DNA of 64,000 nucleotides from Colius striatus (taxonomy: Eukaryota > Chordata > Aves > Coliiformes > Coliidae), in the NCBI RefSeq assembly GCF_028858725.1, contig NC_084760.1:77754367-77818366 (forward strand), given 5' to 3'. Position 1 is the first letter of the stretch, and every line of letters starts with the position of its first letter. A model generated the notes under the pieces. The model saw only the letters and a list, made by a program, of their open reading frames with translations, searched no databases and was not told the origin of the DNA. Positions 49,101 through 60,026 of this stretch are shown here, in pieces. A program made the translations under genes and the position numbers.

Positions 49101-52100
49101 GCGCAGCTGCAGAAGGTGGCTGGGATTCTGAATTAACAAAGTCCAGCAAGAGGACAGAGGCTACAGTGATAAATGGCCAGAGCAGGAAGGCACAGGGGCT
49201 AGGTGCAGTAACCCCTGCCTCAATGGTTGGTTGAGGCACCAGTTCCCCACCAACCCACACTTCTGTAATAGAGAAGTGACTCCCCTAGAGGGGAAAATGC
49301 CTTCTTGGAGAATGCAAAAGTAGGAAACTTGATGAGGAGGCAAGATGTTTGAGGTGCAGCTGTTTCCCCCGTGGTTGCCCTTGCCCAGCTCCGCACTGCA
49401 GCCCAGTCTGAGCTGCCTGCTCCGGACAGAACAAAGCCATTGTCCCTTACTTGGGAGACTGTGCAAACTGCTGTGCTGCTGTCACAGCGTCGTCATCAGA
49501 GTTCACAAGAAGGGGGAGCTTGTTGCAGCCTGGCTGCTTCAGGATGCGCTCCAGTTGCTTCACTGTCCGTTCCACCGTGGCTTTTGAACACAAATCAACT
49601 TTGCTGATGACAATGAAGAAGGGGACCTTGAGGGCCATGGCCAAGCCCAAGTGCTCTCGCGTTGTGCCTGCTGCAGGAGACAAGCGAGAGCGTGAGTGCA
49701 GTAGCAGTCACCAGTGTCACTTGTTTATGGGACAGCTGTGTCTCCCAGCTCTCACACAAGCCCACTCCAGAGATTCCATCCTAACTCCTTGGTTCATCAG
49801 GCAATGAAAAAGCAAAATTATTCTTTTGAACAAAACCAAACAACATCCATCCAGAGAAAATAAAAACCACCAGGAATTTTTGTGACTGATCTGTTTGCTT
49901 CAGAAAGATGCAGTAGTTTTCATTCTTGAGTTAAAGTTTGCCATGATCTAGGTGGACCTGCTTTAGCAGGGGGTTGGACTAGATGATCTCTAAAGGTCCC
50001 TTCCAATCCCTACCATTCTGTGATTCTATAAAACAAGCAAAGAGACATCAAGGAAAGACGTGCTGCCACATCATTCCAGACATGGCATTTTACAAGGCTT
50101 CAGAATTCAGCACCTGTAAGAGTACATCAAAGTTCAGCATTTATTTTTCTGACAAACACAGCCTCGAGTTCCAAACAAGCCTCTCTGCCCAGGGCACAGT
50201 TTAATGCAGTCTACAGCTGGTTAAAGGATCCCAGCTCTGCTTCCTTCCCAGGCACTCAGAGGCACTGGCTTGCAAGAAATCAGTAGCTGCTTCCGGTCTA
50301 ATATTTTTGTCTGACAACCGTTCCCAGCTAACAAGGACCCCCACTCTCCCCCCTCTCCATTCCTCCTCACACATTGCTGTCAATCCATGCAGGGAGGGCG
50401 ACACTCACCGATGCCAGTGTTGGCGCTAACCACCAGCATGGCAAAGTCTGGGCAGTAGCTGGTGAGGCCAAAGATGGTTGTTTTCAGATACTTGTGGTGG
50501 CCAGCCAGGTCAATGAAAGTAATCATCTTGGAAGAACTCTCACAGATCTCTTCTGCTGTTCGAGAGTCACTGTAATTTACCACCTGAGGAACATAAGGAC
50601 TTGGTGAGAGAAAAAGCCCTGGCAGGGAAGTGAACTCAGATCTTATCTATCCACTTTGACCTCAGAATTAATGGGATCATTCACTATGGGCGCAAGAAAT
50701 GACGTCTGTTGTAAGTGGACAAGCAACACTTGGGTCCAGCTAAAGGGACAGAGCTATGCCACCTCTCTTCCCTCACATCTCACTCACAGATATAACAGGA
50801 GGGTAGTCCCATTCTCTTCCAGCTTTCTAAGCTCAGCAGCCCACTCTCTCACCTCTCCTTTGCTGTTGAAACCGAGGATCTCAAAGCTGATGCTTGACGT
50901 TCTTCCTGACTGGATTTCGTGGAGGTGCCGGAAGAGGTTGAGGCGAGCTCTGCCCCGACCGTTGTCCAGCTCTCCTTGTGTCAGGACACCCAGCAGGGTT
51001 GACTTCCCTGAGTCCACATTCCCCAGCACAGCTACTCGCAGGTCTAAGAACTACAGCAAGAAGAACAGAGAAATCACAAAACTTAACTGCTGCTGTGCTG
51101 GATATGCAGGATCATGACATAACAGCCGACATGTACCTCAGAGAGCTCTCCTCCACAATGGATACCCTCTCGTGTAATATTGCTCACATCGTCCTCACAT
51201 CACTGCCCAGGACTTTTACTACACTCTTCTAGAGTTGTGATGTGATAGCATAAAAAAGGGCCATGTCCCTGCAGCAGGACCTCTAAATCCTTCTTTGCTT
51301 CCACACTGGCTGGCATCAGAGCTGTTGCCATAAAGGTGAAACAATTTCCCACCTCTCACCCAGGTAATGTTCCCTACTGGTATCTGCCTCAAACACAATC
51401 TTGAAGATGAAGTGTGTTATCATCAAGCCTCCCTCTGGTAGCTCTTTAAAGCATATGCTATAGGCCAATCCATAAGGAAGTGCCTCTAGGGTTTGGGCTC
51501 CCATCCCAAAAGGAAGCTGCTTTATGAAGCCTCTAAGTCTCTGTTGGGAAAGGATGACAGAGTGGCAGGTCCCTACCTGCTGGTTATCAGGCACCTTCCG
51601 GACGAGCACCTCCGTTATCTTCCTTGGGACGTCACTGTCATAATCGACCTCTCTCTCCCGCAGTACCGTGATGTCGGCCCCAACCCTGCCACAAACACCA
51701 TAGGAAGGAGTGAGACACACTCGTACTCAGCAGCTATTGCACCTCTACAGCCACAGTAGGCAAAGCGAACGGGGTGAAGGCTGGGGACAGCAGGGAGGGA
51801 GCCTCGAGCTTTCAACCAGAAGCCCTATGACTGCCTTCGCATTTCCAGAGCCCCACGAAGAGGGGATTTTAGTCATATGGGGCTTTTGTAGAACAGAGTC
51901 AGAGGCTCCTCACGGAACTCTTGGGGCCAAGCCTCTCTACTGAGGCTGCTTAAGGCTACAGATCCCTCAGATGAAGGGAACACGTACTTCTCTGCCATGC
52001 GGCGCAGAGTCTTGAGCGAGGCACGCATCTCCTCCTCCGAGAGGCCCACCAGCAGCCCGTTGTCCTCCACACCAATCTGATAGACGGCCTCGCCTCGGCC

Positions 52101-55100
52101 TTCCTGCAGCCGCCACTTCATCTGCGTCACCAGGTGCTCGAAGCGGTATTGCGAGGGGTTCACCAGCTTCAGCTGTTCAGGGGATACAGTCACAGCCCGG
52201 ATGCAGGAGGAATCCCACTGCCTATGCCAGCAGCTTCCCTCACCCAACACCACCAGGCAATGCTCCCAACTCTTACACACTCCTAGAAGACTCAGCCCGC
52301 CTTAGTCTCTGCATAGAAGCCATGGGACAGGTGAGAATGGGATTCACAAAGGTGCATACACTTGACAGAGGAAACTTCCTGCATCTCGACAAAGGGATCT
52401 GTACCCTGACTGCTGCAGGGGTAAAGACAGCACTGCGGGACCTATCTGTGACACGGGAGCCACCTAAGTGCAAATGGCAGAACAGCCACAAGAAAGTGGC
52501 AAATAATTGTCAGGAACACCTGCAGCTCTCTCTCAAAACAAAGAGGGTTCAGGAAAAAATACGGTGGGTCTCATTTCTTAAAACAGATTCCTTAATATGA
52601 ATACTGAGATTAAACTCTTTTCGCTCAGTATACCGAGTGTTGCTCGGCATAGAGACACAGAAGATAACTTATTACACTGTTCTGTCTTTTCCTTAGACAT
52701 GTTCCCCATATGCTGTCTTTGGTGAAGTTACTTGTTGCAAAATAACCCTCTGGGAGGAGGACCTCCTTCTGTAACCTCAAAAGGCTCACCTTGTACTCGA
52801 TGTTCCCGTCTTCTGCCTGGCCAGGGAATGAAACAAGACAGAAAGGTTAGATGCTGTGCCAGCAGGGACTTCTATAGGCATCAGCTGCCCAGATACTCTG
52901 CAGCTCGTGCTGATTGTTTCAGAGAGAGAGAAAGTGGCAGAAATATATTGTGTCTGCCATTCATACCTACACTCAACTGGAACTTACTTTAGGTTTGTTT
53001 CATCTGTTTGCAACCCACACCATGAAAACCAGATGACAAAACTAGAGGGGGACACGGGGAAATACTGTTTTGGGAGAGATATTTCTTTACTGACAGTAAA
53101 GAATAGGGTTGGTCTAACAGACATAGAGAGGTCCAGTTTCAAAAAGATGCAGACCAGTAGATGACTAAAAGTCTCCCCCTTCACCCGTTTATGACTCACA
53201 AGTGCCACCCACAGCACCCCACTCCCATTCTATCCAGCAGCTTCCATCCACCCAATGTATGCAGAAACAGGGGACTGGGAACCAAGTTGCTGCCTCCTCT
53301 CCTGCACACTGATAACTTCCCCTCACTCAATCGGTTTTTCATTGACTCCTTTCGATACCCTTGTTTGTTATATCTTTGCAGGACAGAATGCCAACAGACA
53401 GAAGGAAGCAAGCTACTGACTTCTTTGCAGTACAGCAAAGCTGGTCACTGGCCTGGCAGTTCTGAAGAACCAGACCTGATGAGACTCTCAGTACACAACA
53501 TCCTCAGAAGAACTTTCTCAGGAAGGTCTGGAGCTAGCCTGGGTTGCCAGAGAAAGGCCTGGGTACTCATCAAGCTCACTCCAACCACAAGCTCCAGCTT
53601 TCAAAAGAGAATATATAGCCAATATTGAGGTAACTTTCCCATTGATTCAGTGTAAACACCACCAAGCCTGCTGGAGCCTGCAGGAAGCCAGTTGGCAGAC
53701 TAAATGGGGCTGCCAATACTAAGCACTTCCTTCTCTAGACTCCGATGTACATGTCAGAAGAGGCAATGGCCCTCTCCTTGCCTTCCAGCTCAGCTCCTAA
53801 CCACAGCTGTGCTTATGGTGGCAAAAGGCCAACAGAGAGAAGTCTTGAATCATGAGCCCAGCTCTCAGGCAGTGGAGCTACACAATAAGGAAAGGGTACT
53901 TGTGGAAGGTTTTCCTCTCTTACCATCAACCAGCTTTCTTGCTCTAAGGAAAACACAGTCACAGAGTATGCTGTCCTCTAAATAAGGGGGTGGGTCTCTT
54001 TCAAGGCAGCTGAGGCTAGAATAAGCAGCCCAGACTTGCTGGGCCACATACTGCAGAGGGTAGCCAGGGACAGGAAGCTGTGCTGAAACCACAGGGGGCT
54101 GTCCAGCCTCCAGCTGAAAGCAACAAAAAGGAAACAGCGGCTGCAGGGGAGAATCATGCTGCCCGTGGAGACCTAACAGTAGCAAAGCACTGTCTTCCCT
54201 TCTTGCCAAGAGCCACAACCCTGCCTGGTGGAGGAATTGCTCCCTTCCAGCGCAGGCTCTTATACATTTTACAGAAAGCTCACTGAGCGGGGCCAAGCAA
54301 TCATGTGTGGGGCAACGCAATGCTTCCTGCAATAGCAGTTTTATTAGTGTGGTGCCAATTGCCTGAGCTAACCAACACACACCCACTTATACTATCAGTG
54401 CCATTTTTGCCCGCTTCAACAGTGAAGTGCCTCACACCCTCTCAAAACCATCTGCATCTCCATGTAAGAAAATAGTTGCCAAATTAGCCGGTGAATTACT
54501 AGAACCTGCCAACCAATGTCTGTGAATGTGGCAGCTGGAAAGGGACTTGAACGCACCAGATCGGCTCTCGGGGAGATGTGCTCAGGATGCTCTGGACTAC
54601 GAGTTGATCAAAGCTTTATTTCCAAACCTATTTATTTCCCAGACGGTAAAGCACGGATGGAAGCCGGGCAGCAAGATGCTGCTAACGGGCCGGGTCTGGT
54701 GGGCCACGCAGGGGGCTCGCTGGCACCCGGGGCACAAGCACTGCATGCTGCCACGTCAAACCTCAGAGGAGAGACCGGGACGGGAGGACACACACCGTTC
54801 TCGGGGCCTGGGCTACAGGACGGCATCACCTGCCACGGCTGCGAGCCCAAGCCCGGCGCGACCCCGCACCGACAGCGCCGGGACCCTCGGCCGAGCCTCT
54901 TCAAAAACTGTTCCCAGCCTGACTCGCGACCCAACCTGTCAGGGCGTGTGGCCGCCGCGGGGCCGCAATCCCGCGCCGCACCGAGCCGCCCGGGGGGGAG
55001 AACGGACGGCATCCCTGCGGCGGCTTTCCCCGTCCCCGGGCCCTGCCCGGCCCTGACAGGAGCGGCGCGGGTCCCCACGGCGCCAGGCCCCGGGGCGGCG

Positions 55101-55345
55101 GGAGCCCCCTCCGTGGCTAGCGGGACGCGGTGGCTGTCAGCACGGCCAGGGTAGAGGCTCACCTCGGGCGGCAGGTACGGCGGGTTGTTGGCCTTCCCCC
55201 CGCGGCTCCGCCCGTTCTTCTTCTTCGCCTTCGAGCCTCCGCCGCCGCCGGGCGCGGGTCCCCCGCGCCCGCGCAGCGCGCCCCCGGCCCCGCCGCCCGC
55301 CGGCCGGCAGCAGCCGCCGAACAGCTCCGACACCCGTGAGTCCAT
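46159..55345 (-). CDS. GTPBP2: GTPBP2, GTP-binding protein 2 (complete, 12 coding exons, 608 aa)
   Basis: Translational GTPase of the GTPBP1/GTPBP2 family, related to eEF1A/HBS1; works with PELO to rescue stalled ribosomes, and its loss causes neurodegeneration in mouse on a tRNA-mutant background. Coding exons 1-12: 55163-55345, 52790-52816, 51988-52172, 51577-51685, 50853-51050, 50409-50583, 49451-49670, 48925-49060, 48543-48601, 47646-47817, 46776-46940, 46159-46356; 1,827 nt, all GT-AG and in phase. The P-loop GNVDSGKST is at residues 178-186, G3 DLAGH at 259-263, and the G4 position reads SKVD (315-318) rather than the canonical NKxD, as in human (SKID). Beta-barrel domains II and III follow. 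The N-terminus is Gly/Arg/Lys-rich and low-complexity ([11 protein letters not shown] start, as in human). Start context is gccgccATGG. Human is 602 aa; the extra length is mainly in the C-terminal tail after HVTDLQAI. Exon 2 is a 27-nt microexon (AEDGNIEYK). Confidence 0.97.
47121..47525 (-). mobile_element. CR1 LINE 3' fragment (GTPBP2 intron 10)
   Basis: Minus-strand CR1: acggtagggcttggaaggga at the left, gggcagcctgtgccagggct inside, and the block for aggctaaacagtcccagatc toward the right. The terminal octamer repeats of the 3' tail are missing at the left edge. It is about 400 bp and lies in the sense orientation of GTPBP2. Confidence 0.9.
49945..50030 (+). mobile_element. CR1 LINE 3' tail (GTPBP2 intron 6)
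   Basis: About 86 bp of plus-strand CR1 3' end: gatctaggtggacctgcttt, gggggttggactagatgatc, then tccctaccattctgtgattc. It is strongly 5'-truncated. Confidence 0.9.
52817..55162 (-). other. GTPBP2 intron 1 (2.3 kb)
   Basis: No recognised repeat or gene. The open frames 53161-53628 and 53865-54386 have no recognisable domain. From about 54650 the intron enters the CpG island that spans the GTPBP2/MAD2L1BP promoter region, and its long GC-rich frames (54516-55154) are composition artefacts. Confidence 0.6.
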
Positions 55346-55495
55346 GGCGGCCGGTACGGCCCGGCCCGACGCCGCCGTCCCGGTGCGGCGCCCGCTCCCC
55401 CCACCCGCGCTCCCCGCCCCGGCTCCTCCGCCCCGGCCCTGCCGTCAGCAACCGCCGCGCGGCGCCACGGGAAACTGAGTCCCTCCCGCCGCCCG

Positions 55496-55520
55496 CCTAC
55501 AGCTCCCAGCAAGTCCCGCG
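55496..55520 (+). promoter_or_regulatory. ZNF143-like site A
   Basis: cctacagctcccagcaagtc plus ccgcg follows the ZNF143 motif layout (ACTACA, TCCCAG, GCG end), about 150 bp upstream of the GTPBP2 start codon. Confidence 0.5.
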
Positions 55521-55535
55521 CCCCGCCCGCTCACA

Positions 55536-55560
55536 ACTACAGCTCCCGGCACGCCCCGCG
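55536..55560 (+). promoter_or_regulatory. ZNF143-like site B
   Basis: actacagctcccggcacgcc plus ccgcg is the closest match to the ZNF143 consensus in the window. It lies exactly 40 bp from site A in the same orientation, suggesting duplication or phased binding. Confidence 0.6.
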
Positions 55561-55599
55561 GTGCGGCCTGCTCGCTCCCTGACGGGCTCCCTCTGCGGG

Positions 55600-55618
55600 G
55601 GCGCATGGGAGTTGGAGT
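55600..55618 (-). promoter_or_regulatory. ZNF143-like site C
   Basis: Minus strand reads actccaactcccatgcgcc, again the ACTACAA-TCCC-ATGC layout but facing the opposite way, 40 bp beyond site B. Confidence 0.45.
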
Positions 55619-56635
55619 CCGACGGGGGGAGAGGACGCACGGCACGCGGGGTGCCGCCGCTACCCCAGCATCTGCCGGTGCCAGCGCGTTTCCCCCGTGG
55701 CGACTCATAGGCGAGGCGGAGACCCAGGCCCCCTGTTCAGGGACAACGAGTTACCGGCACCCTCTCTGACTGGCACTGGGGAGCTCGGACGTTTTGGAAG
55801 GTGTTTGGGATTAGAGGTACCTCCAAACCAGGCAGAGGCAGCAGCTCCGCACAGAGCCATGCCAGACGGCGTTTCAGCTCCTGCTGGGCAGGGTGCAATA
55901 GCGAAAGACCCTGCTGCCCTACGCCGTGTCTCCTCACCGAGCGTTTTGCCGCTCAAGCCTCCGCCAGCCAGCCTCATTTTCTCTCCGCCGCATCCTCCGG
56001 GGAGGGCAACGCTTGATTCACGTTTCTCATACTCCTCGGCGCTTTGAACAGGCAGCCGACGTTGCGGCAGAGCCACTTCTCCCGCCGCCAGCGCCGGGCA
56101 GCGGCTCCTCCTGCCACTCACCGCCGGCGACCGCCCTCTCCTCCCCGTGTTTTGCAGGCGGCACCCAATGGGGCCGCGGACACGTTGTTTCCAAACACGG
56201 CGGCTCCCACTCACAGCACGCTCCCCGCCTCCCAGCCGCGGCAGGAGGCGAGCCCGCCGCGGGGCGAAGGGACCGGAGTCGAGAAGGCTGCCAGTCGGCG
56301 GCAGAGGATAGTTCAGCGTGCCGGCGGCGGCCGGCGGAGTTTTGCCCCCTCACCGCCAGGCACATTGCAGACGTGCTACGGGCGGGCGCAGCAACACGGC
56401 AAGTTTGCCGAGTGCCGCCGGCAGCGCTGCGAGGGGGCGGCCCCTGAGCGCGGCGCCACCGGGCGCGGCCGGCGGCTGAACACCGCCCCCTGCCGGCCGG
56501 GAGCGGCGCTGCTGGCTGCCAGGTGCGGCGCGCGCGCGGCCGGCGGCGGCGCGGGGCGGGCGTTCCGCCGCTCCCATGATGCCGTGCGGCGGCGGACATT
56601 CAAACCGTGCCCGGCCGCTCTCTGCTCGGCAGCAA

Positions 56636-58080
56636 ATGGCGGCTCCCGGCCTTGTCGCAGCTCCTGCTGGAGCGGCTTCTCCCGCCTCTCTCCGCGTATC
56701 TGAGGCGCCGCTGGACCTCGGCCGCCGTAGCAGGAGAAGGCTGCGGTACAGCGGCCCGGCGGCGGCCTGCTCCTCGGTGTCTGTTGTGTTCCCGGGCCTT
56801 GTGAGCCGGGAGAGCTGCTGCCGCTTCGCCTGCGAGCTCCTCAAGCACGTCCTGCACCAGCGGCACCAGCTCCCGCTGCCCTACGAGCAGCTCGCCTACT
56901 TCAGCCGGCGGGGAGTACAGGTGAGGGGTGTCGTGGCGGCTCAGGGGGCCTTGGGTGGGGGGGTTGGGGGGGCTGTGCCCCGGAGGCTGCGGCGTTTCAG
57001 TTCCATGGGCAAACCCACAAATAATAGTAAATAATTTGCCTGTGAACAAACTCTTCTAGCTCAATAACTTATTTGGACGTATTAGCTGCTTCTAAAGTGC
57101 TAGCTATAGGTGTATACTTAAAAGTTCCCACAATTTCCCTTAAAAAAGCTTTGAGTTAGGTGCTGGATGTCTTATTTATCTCTTCTTGTCCCACTCATCT
57201 ACTCAGGCACAAAGCCTGTCACTATGTTTGGTACTTGAACAAGTCTTAAGAGAAAAAAAAGTGGGTTTGGAGTGATAGCTGATCTTTAAAAGATATGGCT
57301 TCTAATTCCTATGGGACTTAGTAGCGTGATTCTGATTCAAACTGAGTAGCTATAGAATGGCATTTTGTGTTCCTGTTTGATTTCTCAATTCTGTGTGTGG
57401 GGGTAACTGTGTCTCTTAGAAGTAGCATAAAATCCCTTGAGCATTCCTTGCCTTTTGGGGATGGAATGGTCCATCCTTTCTGAGAGTGTACTAGGACTCG
57501 TATGTCCTAATAGTTAAATGCACTAATCTTATTTTGGTCCGTTTTCTAGAACGGAGATGTGATTAAGAAGCCACCCTCTGTGGACCAGGCAAGCAAGAAG
57601 TGTCAGCAGATGGTGATGGAGTTGGAAGGAATGCTCCAGCACATAGAAGTTATGTTTAGCTTGACACTGGTTCCTCGGGTTCTCATTCTGCTTGGAGGTA
57701 CCATCATGAGCCCCAAAGAGCTCTATGAGCTCAACTTGGAGGGTATCTGGGAGGGCAGCGCTGAGGAGAGCCTGAAAACTGCGTCCTGTGTTCGCAAGCT
57801 CTTCCACTCGCTCTTCGTTGCTGACGTCTTCAGTGAGCTTCAGGCGCTCCCTGCCACAGGCACCATCGTTATGCTCCAGGGACACCGCGATTGTGGTGTT
57901 GACTGGTTCCGGCCCAAGCTCAACTACAGAATGCCCACCCGAGGGAGAAAAATAGTTGTTAGCTTGTCCTGTGATGGAGACATCGACGTAAACGCTGAGC
58001 CTCTTCAGTGTGTGACTTCTGCCTGGGAGGACTACGTCTGGTTTCAAGCGCCAGTGACACTCAAAGGCTTTCATGAATGA
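56636..58080 (+). CDS. MAD2L1BP: MAD2L1BP, MAD2L1-binding protein / p31comet (complete, 2 coding exons, 271 aa)
   Basis: p31comet is a HORMA-fold adaptor that binds closed MAD2 and, with the TRIP13 ATPase, disassembles the mitotic checkpoint complex to silence the spindle checkpoint. Coding exons are 56636-56920 and 57550-58080 (816 nt, phase 0 intron, GT-AG). Conserved blocks are VVFPGLVS, CELLKHVLHQRHQLPLPYEQL, TLVPRVLILLGG, GHRDCGVDWFRPKLNYR and the C-terminal WEDYVWFQAPVTLKGFHE; human is 274 aa and ends similarly. The first about 45 residues are Ala/Arg-rich and do not align with human beyond MAAP. An in-frame ATG lies 60 bases upstream at 56576; I prefer 56636 because it matches human MAAP and has the better context (aaATGG). 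The intron (56921-57549) holds a G-rich tract just after the donor and nothing else recognised. Confidence 0.95.
56944..56972 (+). other. potential G-quadruplex next to MAD2L1BP exon 1 donor
   Basis: Four G runs (5, 3, 7 and 7 or so) separated by loops of four, one and two bases lie on the sense strand, beginning about 24 bases after the exon 1 splice donor. The pattern satisfies the usual G3+N1-7 rule, so it could fold in DNA or in the nascent pre-mRNA. Confidence 0.6.
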
Positions 58081-58635
58081 CCCGTGTTTTCCAGAACTTT
58101 AAGGGACTATTAAATAACCTTTTGTGCTTTTCTAAGTGGCAATAACTTGATCAAGTGTAACTGCATATTCTTGTCTCTCTGGATCTCTTCTCCAGGGTAT
58201 CAGCTGCCTTCCTGTAGCTCGATTGCATCCATCTGTCTTCATCTCCTGAGTTTTTGGAAGCAAATACTCTTTAAGGCACAGTTGCACACAGATACAGTGA
58301 TTCTTTAGGGATCCGAGATGAATTCATGTCGTGGGAGTAAAACTTTCCTTGCCGTGTACTTACTGAACTGGCAAATACTGGATCCAGTCCTATCTCTCCT
58401 GAGTTTTAATGCGTCTATTTCTCTGGTAATAACTACAGTAGATGATTGCTTGGGACTGTAATGTACTTTATTATAAATACACTTTACCTTCACTGTAAAG
58501 GCCGTAACCATTCTTACCTAATCCCTTTCTGTAAAAGGACATCTGTCCCTTCAGCCTGATCAGGCTTGACTGCTTGAGTGTTTACCCACCTATTTGATAA
58601 AATTAGTGTTCCTTGTAACTCAATTTCAGTTACTT

Positions 58636-58641
58636 AATAAA
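58636..58641 (+). terminator. MAD2L1BP: proximal MAD2L1BP poly(A) signal
   Basis: AATAAA within cttaataaaagagtg, 556 bases after the stop codon. It is the first canonical signal downstream of the gene. Confidence 0.6.
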
Positions 58642-59908
58642 AGAGTGAGACTTCTCAGCAGTGGGAAGACCTTGTACCTAGCATTGCCTTGTACAGGTGA
58701 TGGAAAGAGGTTGAGCAGCCCTGGAGAGGCAGGGAGACACATCTTCCTCTTTTTACTAACCTTTAGTCGAACTGCCCTGATAATCAGGTAGACAGTTAAA
58801 AGTACAAGTTGGCAGTTTCTGCTCTAACCCTCTTTCAAAGGAAGTTAGGACTCCTGACACAATATGCTAGCTTATTCTAACTAACTTGAAACAACCAAAG
58901 AAAGTTAGTTTTGTGCTTAGTTTCAGAAGTCTCAGTTTTGGACTCTAAATGTTTCCGAAATGTGAGGTGGGCTTATCAAGTCAAGAACTCTTCAAGATAA
59001 CTCTTCGAAATCTGAGTGTGTCACTTATAAGCAGAACTTGAACCTTTTCTTCTGGCCTGGTGTCTAGTGCTGAATGGGGCAGGGATGGAGTGAGAGAAAC
59101 CCTTAGAGCACAGTGTGTGAGAACTTGGTATGTGCTGCGGTTACCTTGTCAGTTGAACGTGTATCTAATGTAGTGAGCTTGATAGCTCCAAATAGCTCTG
59201 TCTTATTTGAAGAGAAACTCAAGCCTGCTGGTACTGAAGCTGGTTGCAGTTTCTTGCTAGCAAAAGCTGCACAATGGGATGGTAAAAATCCTTCGAAAGC
59301 AAGGTGAAACTTGGAGTAACCCTCTACACTTGGTGCATATTTTAACTTTGACCTTTTGGAAGGGGAGATTATAGAACTAGGAGGGAATAAAATTGCTATT
59401 TTTGAGCTCAAGAGAACACTAGGAGTGTAGTCTCTGCCTTACGATCCATTAACAACTGTTTACAATGTGTACTAAACACTGAGGCTAGCTCTAGGGGAGA
59501 ACTGCTAGAGTGAAGAAAGCTGCCTTGTGTGCAACTGCCCTCTTTAAGGAGTAATCGGAGGTCTCTCGAATGAAATATTGCTTGAACGTAAGAGTATTTG
59601 TGCTCAGGAGATCAAAACCTTTACACTTCCACCAAAGCTGCTTGTCATTCATAATCAAAGAGTGTGAGCACTCTATTGAAAGAAGCTCTTGGTTCGGAGG
59701 AAGCAGGTGCTTTCCTTTCTGCTCGCTTCCCCATATGAGTGCAATGTTACCACATTAAACTGTTTACGTATTCTGTTATACATATTCTGTTATACTTGAA
59801 CTGTGAGTGCAACAATGGTATGGTGCCATGAATGAAAGAAGACAAGATGCTTTTTTTTTAATGAGGAGTTTTGGAGTTTAACAACTTTAGTACTATAATC
59901 ATTATCAA

Positions 59909-59914
59909 AATAAA
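59909..59914 (+). terminator. MAD2L1BP: distal MAD2L1BP poly(A) signal
   Basis: AATAAA in atcaaaataaaatgctgg, followed within 30 bases by a GT-rich stretch (gtgattgtgttg) like a downstream element. Confidence 0.5.
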
Positions 59915-59944
59915 ATGCTGGCTTCTCTATGTGATTGTGTTGTA

Positions 59945-59950
59945 TTTATT
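59945..59950 (-). terminator. EPHX1-like gene poly(A) signal
   Basis: Minus-strand AATAAA (tttatt on plus) about 77 bases after the EPHX1-like stop codon, predicting a short 3' UTR. Confidence 0.6.
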
Positions 59951-60026
59951 TAATCCCTCAAAGTCAGGATTTTGCTGATGGCAGAACAACTTACTTTTGT
60001 TCTACATGTGTATCTAAACTGCAGCT

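Larger units (their letters stand above)
55346..56635. promoter_or_regulatory. divergent GTPBP2/MAD2L1BP promoter region
   Basis: The GTPBP2 and MAD2L1BP start codons face away from each other across 1,290 bp of mostly CpG-rich, TATA-less sequence. Three ZNF143-like sites cluster within 300 bp of the GTPBP2 start. A GC box (ggggcgggcg) lies near 56555 close to the MAD2L1BP start. The interval is long enough to hold two separate core promoters rather than one shared core. Confidence 0.75.
54650..56950. promoter_or_regulatory. CpG island over the GTPBP2/MAD2L1BP start region
   Basis: GC-rich, CpG-dense sequence covers the end of GTPBP2 intron 1, GTPBP2 exon 1, the divergent promoter and MAD2L1BP exon 1. 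Limits are by eye; density dips around 55720-56040. Long open frames on both strands in this stretch come from base composition. Confidence 0.8.
58081..59940 (+). other. MAD2L1BP: MAD2L1BP 3' UTR and convergent junction
   Basis: Downstream of the stop, AATAAA occurs at 58636-58641 (UTR about 580 nt) and again at 59909-59914 (UTR about 1.85 kb). No coding exon or named repeat is visible; the sequence is AT-rich. The distal signal would bring the transcript end within tens of bases of the EPHX1-like gene's end. Confidence 0.55.

Noticed and set aside
54516-56703. Long GC-rich frames across GTPBP2 exon 1 and the promoter
   Set aside because: Composition artefacts; only the GTPBP2 and MAD2L1BP frames align with known proteins.
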